Shown here piece after piece: positions 12,456 to 18,389 of a stretch of 29,334 bases of DNA. The translations under genes were made by a program, and so were the position numbers. Source of the stretch: a virus. The DNA lies in IMG/VR virus record IMGVR_UViG_3300047322_000298, positions 1 to 29,334 of that record; one strand, 5' to 3'. Positions within the stretch are counted from its first letter, which is position 1; each line of letters opens with the position of its first letter. Below the pieces are notes generated by a model that saw only the letters and a list, made by a program, of their open reading frames with translations, did not search any database and was not told the origin of the DNA.

Positions 12456-13610
12456 ATGACCACGTTAACCGTTGGCTCCGGCCAGCAGTACGCGACCATA
12501 GCCGCCGCCGTCAACGCATCCGGCACGGGAGATACCATCGAGGTCCAGGCTGGCACCTACACCGACGACTGGCTTTCCATCGACCACGACCTGACGCTGA
12601 CCTCTGTCGGCGGCTGGACCAAGCTGGTCACTGACGGCGCGCAGCCGCCAGACGGCAAAGCCTACATCACCGAGTCGGGCAACGTGACGATCTCTGGCTT
12701 CGATGTCTCGGGCGTGAGCGTGCCGGACAACAACGGCGCGGCCATTCGTTACCAGGGCGGCAACCTCGTCCTCGAAGACGTGTATTTCCACGACAATCAG
12801 GAGGGACTGCTAGGTGCCGCCGATCCAAACGGGACAATCAGCATCGACCATTCCGAGTTCGCCTTTAATGGCGATGGGAGTGGTTCTACCCACGATATCT
12901 ACGTTGGTGCCATCGCGGCCTTCACTCTCAGCCACAGCTATATCCATGATGCTGTTGTGGGCCACGAAGTCAAATCACGCGCCGCGAGCAATACCATCAC
13001 AGACAATCGCATATTCGACAACCAGGGTACCGCCTCGTACACGATAGATCTACCCAACGGCGGGAACCTTGTCGCGACCGGCAACGTCTTGGAGCAAGGC
13101 CCCAACTCGGAGAACCGGAACATCTTCGCCTATGGCGAAGAAGGTCTGGCCTATCCGTCGAATGCCGTGAATTTCAACTCCAACACCATCGTCAACGACC
13201 GGTCAGGCGACACCAGCATCCTCAACCCGACCGGCGTCGGCCTTACCAGCTTCGCCAACAACTCGGAGTTCAATCTGACGAACCCTCTTGGGGCGACAGT
13301 CCTCGTGACACGTCCGACTCTTGACCTGTCTCCGATCGCATTCTTAGCCGGGTCAACACCGCCGCCAGGATCACCACCCCCGCCACCCACAAGTAGCCCG
13401 CCGCCACCCACAGAACCACCGTCCACATCGCCGCCACCCCTTTCACCCTTGGATCAGTACCACCTTGACGTTCAGAACGACTTCAACACATGGGCCGTGA
13501 CCCATCCGAAACTCGCGACGATGGCGAAGACACTCGGCGTGCTGCATACGGAAGTTACTTCCACGACTGTCCTCGGCATCATCCATGGAGATCATTGGTC
13601 AATTTTATGA
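12456..13610 (+). CDS. Right-handed beta-helix protein with proline-rich linker, 384 aa
   Basis: Residues ~1-290 have the pectate-lyase-like parallel beta-helix pattern: YATIAAAVNASGTGDTIEVQAGTYTDD at the start, then repeated short strands such as GNVTISGFDVSGV, GNLVLEDVYFHDNQEG, SIDHSEFAFN and FTLSHSYIHD. A Pro-rich linker (PPPGSPPPPPTSSPPPPTEPP) near 300-330 leads to a small C-terminal domain ending HGDHWSIL. Such proteins act as phage tail spikes or depolymerases, or as secreted polysaccharide enzymes. There is no signal peptide and the tail genes lie far away on the other strand, so the virion role is an inference. AGGGGGA precedes the ATG at 12456. The palindrome at 13550-13562 is in frame as EVTS in the C-terminal domain. 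Confidence 0.82.
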   Translation: MTTLTVGSGQQYATIAAAVNASGTGDTIEVQAGTYTDDWLSIDHDLTLTSVGGWTKLVTDGAQPPDGKAYITESGNVTISGFDVSGVSVPDNNGAAIRYQGGNLVLEDVYFHDNQEGLLGAADPNGTISIDHSEFAFNGDGSGSTHDIYVGAIAAFTLSHSYIHDAVVGHEVKSRAASNTITDNRIFDNQGTASYTIDLPNGGNLVATGNVLEQGPNSENRNIFAYGEEGLAYPSNAVNFNSNTIVNDRSGDTSILNPTGVGLTSFANNSEFNLTNPLGATVLVTRPTLDLSPIAFLAGSTPPPGSPPPPPTSSPPPPTEPPSTSPPPLSPLDQYHLDVQNDFNTWAVTHPKLATMAKTLGVLHTEVTSTTVLGIIHGDHWSIL

Positions 13611-13631
13611 CAGTGAACAAAATGTGAACAG

Positions 13632-13660
13632 TTGAGATGGTCGAGCCGGTATGCTATAAG
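13632..13660 (+). promoter_or_regulatory. Sigma-70 promoter, rightward
   Basis: TTGAGA (13632-13637), a 17-bp spacer and TATAAG (13655-13660), placed 30 bp before the Pro/Gly-rich gene. It lacks the TTGACATAC extension of the other promoters, so it may belong to another class (for example late). Confidence 0.75.
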
Positions 13661-13689
13661 ACCGGCTCCCCACACCCAGGAGAGAACTC

Positions 13690-14127
13690 ATGGCCCGCGT
13701 ACGCGTGACAGGCGGCTACCTCAACATCACGATGCCGGATGACGGAGAGATCGACAACGAACTGCCCGGTGGTAGCGGCGGCGAGATCGACAACTCACTA
13801 CCTCCTGGCGTGCCGCCCACGGCAGGGAACCTCCCGGTCCCGCCGCCCGGTGTGTGGCCCCCGCCTTCTCCTTCACGCCCGATCGTACCCATCCATCCCG
13901 ACAACTCCCTGCCGGTCGAGCCTGGGACGATCTGGCCCACGCCTGGACGCCCGAACCGGCCTGACCAGGGTCTTCCCGGTGGTGGCGGCGGTCAGATCGA
14001 CAACGGTCTGCCAAGCCGCACCTACTGGATGCTGGCCTATTGTCCGTCTCTCGGCTGGAAGTACGTGGCCGTTGACCCGTCCCTGGTGGTCGGGACACCG
14101 CTGCCGCCCACGCCGGAACCGAAGTAA
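13690..14127 (+). CDS. Pro/Gly-rich repeat protein, 145 aa
   Basis: The first ~110 residues are low-complexity with a repeated I/P-D-N-x-L-P motif: GEIDNELPGG, GEIDNSLPPG, HPDNSLPV, GQIDNGLPS. Pro-rich spacers separate them. A short globular end follows, TYWMLAYCPSLGWKYVAVDPSLVVGTPLPPTPEPK. Proteins that combine DNxLP repeats with a YW..AY.P..GW.YVAVDPSL end are known to me from tailed phages of alphaproteobacteria, typically with structural genes, but their role is unsettled. AGGAGAG precedes the ATG at 13690, and it has its own promoter. Confidence 0.78.
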   Translation: MARVRVTGGYLNITMPDDGEIDNELPGGSGGEIDNSLPPGVPPTAGNLPVPPPGVWPPPSPSRPIVPIHPDNSLPVEPGTIWPTPGRPNRPDQGLPGGGGGQIDNGLPSRTYWMLAYCPSLGWKYVAVDPSLVVGTPLPPTPEPK

Positions 14128-14195
14128 CAGCTAAAGCGTTACCCCGGCGCGGGGGAAGTTTTGTCCTCGCGATAGCGAAGGAAGGAACGTACGTC

Positions 14196-14339
14196 ATGTC
14201 CGGAACCACGCAGCAGAACGACGCCCAGAAGAAGAAGCAGGAAGCCATCGCCAAGGCCCGGCAGAAACTCTCCGAGGCGCAGACGCAGGAGCAGAAGAAC
14301 GCCGCTCAGGCGGAACTCACGCAAGCGGAACAGATGTAG
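14196..14339 (+). CDS. Small Gln/Ala/Glu/Lys-rich helical protein, 47 aa
   Basis: A helical ORF, MSGTTQQNDAQKKKQEAIAK... continuing in the same composition to TAG, predicted as one long amphipathic helix or coiled coil. AAGGAAGG is located 10-15 nt upstream of the ATG, which supports translation. No family recognised. It is the last gene before the terminator, in an operon with the Pro/Gly-rich gene. Confidence 0.65.
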   Translation: MSGTTQQNDAQKKKQEAIAKARQKLSEAQTQEQKNAAQAELTQAEQM

Positions 14340-14354
14340 ACTTGAAGGCACAAA

Positions 14355-14380
14355 AAAGGCCCCGCCGAGGCGGGGCCTTT
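14355..14380. terminator. Bidirectional rho-independent terminator
   Basis: AAAGGCCCCGCC and GGCGGGGCCTTT form a 12-bp stem with a very short loop, with A-run and T-run on either side. It separates the rightward gene block from the leftward PEP-CTERM genes and can serve both. Confidence 0.92.
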
Positions 14381-14385
14381 CTCTT

Positions 14386-14398
14386 GGAAGTTACTTCA
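14386..14398. repeat. Dispersed palindrome over the stop of a PEP-CTERM gene (T centre)
   Basis: GGAAGTTACTTCA overlaps the TGA stop (14398-14396) of the PEP-CTERM gene starting at 15070. Confidence 0.85.
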
Positions 14399-15070
14399 GG
14401 TCTGGCGACGACGGCGTACCGCCACCATCCCCATCAGTCCCATCCCAAGCATCGCGATGGACATCGGCTCCGGTGCGGGAACCGCGTCAGCGACCAGTCC
14501 ACCTACCTCGATCTGCTTGATCTCGTCGAAGCCACCGAGCGCCGAGATATCCACGTCATGGAACCGAGAGCCGTTCAATGCCGTGATGCGGTACTCGTCA
14601 TCGCTGTTGGCCCCGGCGAAGTCGAGAAGGCCAAGCCCCAGACCCGAAGTCCGCAATGCCGAGGCGAACCCCTGCACGTCGAACTGCGTCGCCGTCGTCA
14701 ACTGCGTGTGGAAGATCAATTCGGTGAAGGTATAACCGGCGATACTGATGTCAAGGCCGTTGAACGAGACACCATTCGACGGCTTGATCGTGCTGAACCC
14801 GTTCTTGAGGTCGATGAACGTGTCCAACATTCCGCCATCGGAATTAATCTGCATCTTGATCGCGCTGTCCTGGGCACCGACATCTCCAATGCCGTGCATG
14901 GTGTGGGTCTGGGCTTCGAGAAACACCTTCTGCTCGCCGCCCAACAGGCACGCATTGCCGTTGGACTGGCAGAAGTCGTCATTGCCGACGATGAGGTCGG
15001 CCTTCGCCACGGGGGCGAAGTAGATCGCGCCAGCCACGATGGCCGACGCGCCGAGAAGTAACTTCTTCAT
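14396..15070 (-). CDS. PEP-CTERM anchor-domain secreted protein, 224 aa
   Basis: An N-terminal signal peptide (MKKLLLGASAIVAGAIYFAPVAKA) precedes a beta-rich domain with DIKNGFSTIKPSNGVSFNGLDISIAGYTFTEL-like strands (positions ~85-110). The C-terminus has the PEP-CTERM tripartite signal: P-E-P near residue 200, the hydrophobic helix MSIAMLGMGLMGMVAV, and the basic cluster R-R-R-R. Exosortase of the host would be needed for sorting. The GAAGTTACTTC core at 15055-15065 forms the KKLLL of the signal peptide. Start overlaps the stop of the upstream gene (ATGA). The pair is unusual on a phage genome. An unstudied surface role, such as receptor masking, is an inference. Confidence 0.85.
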   Translation of the reverse strand: MKKLLLGASAIVAGAIYFAPVAKADLIVGNDDFCQSNGNACLLGGEQKVFLEAQTHTMHGIGDVGAQDSAIKMQINSDGGMLDTFIDLKNGFSTIKPSNGVSFNGLDISIAGYTFTELIFHTQLTTATQFDVQGFASALRTSGLGLGLLDFAGANSDDEYRITALNGSRFHDVDISALGGFDEIKQIEVGGLVADAVPAPEPMSIAMLGMGLMGMVAVRRRRQT

Positions 15071-15810
15071 GCGTAGTGTTCTCCGTTGGTTTCAGTCTTC
15101 TTACGCCGGGACACCAGTCCCAGCCCTACCAAGCCCGCTCCCATGATGGCGAGAGAGGCCGGTTCCGCGACCGGCACTTGCTCCGTCACGATGGCCTGTG
15201 ACCGACCTACCAGCGAGCCGCCAGCGGTCAGGAATACGGAAGTGCCGAGTGACATCGAATAGAGATCGGGATCTGCGAACGTCCCGGTATGGTTGAACCC
15301 GAAGCCGTCCGTCGCGAGCGTCACGTTCTTGGTGTCGCCGCCCGGTACCAGATTGGTGCCGGGGAAGTCGTTCGGGTTGTCCGCGCCCTGACCGTTGGCG
15401 TTGTCAGCGAAGTAGGTGAAGTTGGCCGACGATCCGATGGCGCTCTGGAAGGTGCCCGACGAGGACGCCGAGAAGTCCGCGACCGGCCCCTGGAAAGACG
15501 TGCCGCTGACAGCAAGCTGAAGCTGCACGGTGCCCGCGTTGTTATTAATCACCTGAAACGAGGACGTGTTCAGCGAGTTGGTCGGGCCGACCACCTGGGT
15601 CTGCGCCGAGCCGAGGAACTGTACCCCGGCGATGGTCTGGTCAGCGATGGCCAACTGACCCACGGCGGCGTTGGTATCGCACGACGCCTCCTGATCGAAG
15701 CAGGAGAAGGTGGTTCCGTTGATGTCCGCGCTGATCTGTAGGACGGCATGAGCCGGTGTCGCGAGAGCCGCTGCTGTAAGAGCCGTGGCGGCGAGGAAGA
15801 GATTTCTCAT
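15067..15810 (-). CDS. PEP-CTERM anchor-domain secreted protein, 247 aa
   Basis: A signal peptide (MRNLFLAATALTAAALATPAHA) is followed by a beta-sandwich-like domain rich in Ser/Thr/Asn, with a C-S-C-x... pair (FSCFDQEASCDTNAA). The C-terminus carries the PEP-CTERM signal: V-A-E-P-A-S-L-A-I-M-G-A-G-L-V-G-L-G-L-V and basic SRRKK, followed by a short extra tail TETNGEHYA that also codes the overlapping start of the next gene. It is in a two-gene operon with its own promoter. Known PEP-CTERM proteins are anchored or released at the surface of EPS-producing proteobacteria. Confidence 0.87.
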   Translation of the reverse strand: MRNLFLAATALTAAALATPAHAVLQISADINGTTFSCFDQEASCDTNAAVGQLAIADQTIAGVQFLGSAQTQVVGPTNSLNTSSFQVINNNAGTVQLQLAVSGTSFQGPVADFSASSSGTFQSAIGSSANFTYFADNANGQGADNPNDFPGTNLVPGGDTKNVTLATDGFGFNHTGTFADPDLYSMSLGTSVFLTAGGSLVGRSQAIVTEQVPVAEPASLAIMGAGLVGLGLVSRRKKTETNGEHYA

Positions 15811-15847
15811 TTCGAACTCCCTGGTTGACGTGGATGTAGCATCGAAA

Positions 15848-15876
15848 CATTAACACTAATCCACGACGTATGTCAA
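15848..15876 (-). promoter_or_regulatory. Sigma-70 promoter of the PEP-CTERM operon
   Basis: On the minus strand, TTGACA (15876-15871), a 17-bp spacer and TTAATG (15853-15848). It shares the TTGACATAC extended -35 with the small-gene operons. Confidence 0.8.
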
Positions 15877-16019
15877 AGTGGGTTGTCAACCCCTTTGTTC
15901 CGACAAATTCCAGGGGGGTAGGGCGGCGTCCAGCCGATCTCCGGCTAGGGTAGGTGCGGTCAGAAGCCAAAAGCCGCTGGCGACCCCTCCAAGCCCCGGC
16001 ATTCGTGTGTTTCACGGCC

Positions 16020-16033
16020 TGAGACTTGTCTCA
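16020..16033. repeat. 14-bp inverted repeat TGAGACTTGTCTCA
   Basis: Two perfect 6-bp arms flank TT. Located between the tail-operon end and the PEP-CTERM promoter. It may be an operator or part of a hairpin; the rest of 15877-16197 holds no supportable gene apart from this, the hairpin at 16041 and a motif site at 16130-16140. Confidence 0.4.
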
Positions 16034-16040
16034 TAAAAAT

Positions 16041-16073
16041 GGCCCCTCGGCGGTGAGCAACTACCGAGGGGCC
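16041..16073 (-). terminator. Terminator of the leftward tail operon
   Basis: GGCCCCTCGG and CCGAGGGGCC form a 10-bp stem around a 13-nt loop. On the minus strand it is followed by ATTTTT, so it fits a terminator for leftward transcription ending the tail-gene operon. Confidence 0.8.
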
Positions 16074-16197
16074 AAGAGTTTTATCCGCGTCAAAAAACCA
16101 AGCGTCGAACAGTTTCGTATAATACCGAAGAAGTAACTTCCTGTCCAGTGTTATCCACAACGTACGATACCGGACATTTTCTACTGTGCGCTACCGT

Positions 16198-16332
16198 TCA
16201 ATTACCTCCCTCAGGTCCAGCGTTCTGACACCACGTCCCGCCGCCCGCGCAGGGTATGGGCGCGCATCGGGCGACGGCGACAAGAGTCACCAGCACCATC
16301 ACGGCGTTAACCAATAGCTTCATCACGTTCAT
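16198..16332 (-). CDS. Small exported protein, candidate o-spanin, 44 aa
   Basis: A short ORF that starts MNVMKLLVNAVMVLVTLVAVARCAPIPCAG and ends CQNAGPEGGN. The hydrophobic N-terminus followed by Cys resembles a lipoprotein signal, but the residue before the Cys is Arg, which is not canonical. GAGGACC precedes its ATG and it starts 5 nt after the membrane-coiled-coil gene, in the usual Rz/Rz1 order. Rz1-like proteins are short and Pro-rich after the lipid Cys; this one is short but only slightly Pro-rich. The spanin call is tentative. Confidence 0.4.
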   Translation of the reverse strand: MNVMKLLVNAVMVLVTLVAVARCAPIPCAGGGTWCQNAGPEGGN

Positions 16333-16337
16333 GGTCC

Positions 16338-16607
16338 TCACTTGCAGTTGAGTCTCTGTTCGATCAACTCTCGTTGATGCTTCAACTCGTCCTCGTTCTT
16401 ATCGAGCCGCAACATGAACGTCCTACCGGGTTCCAGGCTGGCCTTGGTTCGTTCAAGGTCCACACTCATATGCTCAAGTTTGGCCGTGATGGCAATCAGC
16501 GCATGACTGTTCTGCCACGCGACCGTCGTCAGCGCGCCGACGCTCAACGGGATCATGGCGATCACCACCGTTCGAACTATGCTCGACGTGGAAGTAACTT
16601 CAGGCAC
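16338..16607 (-). CDS. Membrane-anchored coiled-coil protein, candidate i-spanin, 89 aa
   Basis: Residues ~9-30 form one transmembrane helix (SSIVRTVVIAMIPLSVGALTTVAW). The rest is a charged coiled coil (LEHMSVDLERTKASLEPGRTF...LRLDKNEDELKHQRELIEQRL). That is the layout of phage Rz-type inner-membrane spanins and also of some small phage tail-lysis accessory proteins. The GTG at 16607 is suggested as start because it places the DNA element 16590-16601 in frame (PEVTS). The membrane helix could begin from a later internal ATG. It overlaps the previous gene's stop and is followed by a short lipoprotein-like ORF. Confidence 0.5.
   Translation of the reverse strand: MPEVTSTSSIVRTVVIAMIPLSVGALTTVAWQNSHALIAITAKLEHMSVDLERTKASLEPGRTFMLRLDKNEDELKHQRELIEQRLNCK
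16590..16602. repeat. Dispersed palindrome over a stop codon and a gene start
   Basis: GGAAGTAACTTCA lies over the TGA (16602-16600) of the gene starting at 17010 and inside the first codons of the next gene. Confidence 0.85.
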
Positions 16608-17010
16608 GGTCCCGCGCCGCCATGATCCGGCGCTTCACTTCCGCCGCGTCCTTCGGGTCTTCGAGGCCGATGCCGGATCGAAGCGCCTGTTCCACCGCGT
16701 ACGACATCTCATGCTGGACGGAGACGCCACGCCGCCGCCGGTACGGGTCAGGCGAGGACGCCGCCTTGACGGCGATCCCGACGCCAAACGCATCACGCGG
16801 CGCGGCGCGCTCCTTCAGCCACGCCTCGGAGTACGCCCGTTGTTCCTCTCTGAGCGTGGTCATCTGTACGCGCGCCCGGTGGATCGTTTCAAGGCACTCG
16901 TCGTCCGACCGGGGCTGCGACAGATGCGGCGCGACATGCCCCCATAACCGGCGCATCGTCGGCACGTCGATGTCGATCAGGCATTGCCGGAACAGGGCAT
17001 CGTGTTCCAT
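16600..17010 (-). CDS. Phage hypothetical protein in the tail operon, 136 aa
   Basis: A helical protein (MEHDALFRQCLIDIDVPTMRRLWGHVAPHLSQ... then HRARVQMTTLREEQRAYSEAWLKERAAPRDAFGVGIAVKAASSPDPYRRRR) ending with a basic RRIMAARDRA. Its position among tail and fibre genes suggests a virion or assembly role, but no family is named. It starts 3 nt after the stop of the previous gene. Confidence 0.75.
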   Translation of the reverse strand: MEHDALFRQCLIDIDVPTMRRLWGHVAPHLSQPRSDDECLETIHRARVQMTTLREEQRAYSEAWLKERAAPRDAFGVGIAVKAASSPDPYRRRRGVSVQHEMSYAVEQALRSGIGLEDPKDAAEVKRRIMAARDRA

Positions 17011-17013
17011 GGG

Positions 17014-17442
17014 TCAGTCCAGCGTGATCGTGGTCGCCGTTGAGAGCCGTGGCGTGACGCCCGACCCGGTGACGATGTTAGGCGTGACCGTGCCCGACCA
17101 AAGGATCGGAGCCGAGCCGCCGCCGGTCTTGCACGTCGAGAAGTACGACACCGTGCCGGTGCCGCCGGTGCCAGCCGGGAAGTCGATGTTATTGACCGGC
17201 GACACCGAGCCGCCGGTCACGGTCCAGCCCAATGCCGAACGCGCCACGTTGACCGGCGCGTAGGACGTGTACGTGGCTGGCGAAGTCGCCTGATTACCGG
17301 CATCGCCTGGGTCCGCGAGATGCAGCGCGACCGCGATGTTGGTCTGCGGTACTGATGCCGCGTTGTCGGCGTAGTTAGCCCACGCGACGGCGGTGTAGAC
17401 CAGGGCGAGGATGGCGCTTTCGGTGGTGTCGGAAATGGACAT
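17014..17442 (-). CDS. Tail-fibre-associated protein, 142 aa
   Basis: The central segment ALHLADPGDAGNQATSPATYTSYAPVNVARSALGWTV is the recognisable part of a family of short tail-fibre-type proteins that follow tail-tip genes in siphoviruses. The rest is Gly/Ser/Thr-rich beta sequence ending ITLD. AAAGGAA precedes the ATG at 17442. A palindrome (17475-17487) lies 33 bp upstream in the short gap before this gene. Confidence 0.75.
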   Translation of the reverse strand: MSISDTTESAILALVYTAVAWANYADNAASVPQTNIAVALHLADPGDAGNQATSPATYTSYAPVNVARSALGWTVTGGSVSPVNNIDFPAGTGGTGTVSYFSTCKTGGGSAPILWSGTVTPNIVTGSGVTPRLSTATTITLD

Positions 17443-17474
17443 GACGTATTCCTTTCGGGTGAGTGATTATAGCC

Positions 17475-17487
17475 GGAAGTTACTTCC
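17475..17487. repeat. Dispersed palindrome, intergenic (T centre)
   Basis: GGAAGTTACTTCC between the SPRY-like gene (stop at 17503) and the next leftward gene (start 17442). Confidence 0.9.
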
Positions 17488-17502
17488 AAGGCCAGAGACG
17501 TG

Positions 17503-18387
17503 TCATCTGACCACGACCGAACCAATCCCGGCGCGTGACGCGCTGAGAACGGTCGTGGGGTTGGCGGGTCGTGGATACGTCGCCTGGACGCTGGCCCATT
17601 CCTCGACCGCTACCTGCGTGACCATGCCGAGGGCATTGGTCGTGGCCCATTCCTCTACGGCTACCTGCGTGACGAAGCCCGTCGGTGAAGTGGTGAACCA
17701 GTGTTCGGCGGCGACCTGAGTGACCTGGGCCTGTGGGTTCGTCGTCAGCCAGTGTTCTGCGGCGACCTGAGTGGCGAGCGTGTTGGTCGGCGCTGTCGCG
17801 CCAGCGGTAAAGCCCGACGTGAACCCGCTGGGCACGGTGCCGGTGAACGCGCCGTCACCGAAATTGGCGGTCGCCTGATCGCCGTTGCCGAACAGGGATG
17901 CGTTTGGATAAAGCGCGATACCGCCACTGAGGCTGGTCGGGACGCCGCCCACCCCGGTGGCGGGGTTCGCTGAAGCGGAACCATTCCAGTTGCCAGCCGC
18001 GCCGAGACGGTACCAGATCAGGCGAGCGACACAATCGACCGCGATGCAGATTAGTTGTCCGCCGGTCCACGCGCCAAGCGTAAAGCCGGAAGTGACACCA
18101 TCGGTGTAGATGGTGCCGTTGAAACGAGTAACGCCAGATGAAGGCGCGGATACTCCTGGACTGCTATAGCCCGCGGTTAATGACCACGCGGCTCCGGCGA
18201 TACCGACGCCGGTCGCGGTGCCTCCCGCCGTACCGACGGTGATTTCCCAATAGAACTTGCCGGTAAGTTGCTTGTCGGCGGCGCGAAGACCCAAACCGCC
18301 GCCCGCTGTCACCGTCGCGATAAGGTTGCCGCCGGTCAGCGTGATATTGGCGCTCTTGTCGGTCGGACTCCATGCGGTGTTGGCCAT
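17503..18387 (-). CDS. SPRY-like receptor or fibre protein with 17-aa repeats, 294 aa
   Basis: The N-terminal ~190 residues resemble a SPRY/B30.2 beta-sandwich: GKFYWEITVG, then VGIAGAAWSL, FGAWTGGQLICIAVDCVARLIWYRLG-type strands. After it are four ~17-residue repeats of the pattern TQVAxExWxTTxxxGxV (TQVAAEHWLTT, TQVAAEHWFTT, TQVAVEEWATT, TQVAVEEWASV). They form a stalk or a helix-like repeat array. The start at 18387 (MANTAW) was chosen over the longer frame to 18489, which reads into the previous gene. It begins 2 nt past the upstream stop, so they are coupled. Confidence 0.8.
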   Translation of the reverse strand: MANTAWSPTDKSANITLTGGNLIATVTAGGGLGLRAADKQLTGKFYWEITVGTAGGTATGVGIAGAAWSLTAGYSSPGVSAPSSGVTRFNGTIYTDGVTSGFTLGAWTGGQLICIAVDCVARLIWYRLGAAGNWNGSASANPATGVGGVPTSLSGGIALYPNASLFGNGDQATANFGDGAFTGTVPSGFTSGFTAGATAPTNTLATQVAAEHWLTTNPQAQVTQVAAEHWFTTSPTGFVTQVAVEEWATTNALGMVTQVAVEEWASVQATYPRPANPTTVLSASRAGIGSVVVR

Positions 18388-18389
18388 CG

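Noticed and set aside
14142-14165. CCCC...GGGG hairpin with TTTTG as a terminator after the Pro/Gly-rich gene
   Set aside because: The stem is only 4-5 bp and the T-run is short and distant; the next small gene is probably in the same transcript.
15960-16160. A 66-codon leftward ORF in the gap before the PEP-CTERM operon
   Set aside because: It spans the terminator hairpin at 16041-16073, and no ribosome-binding site or recognisable sequence is seen.
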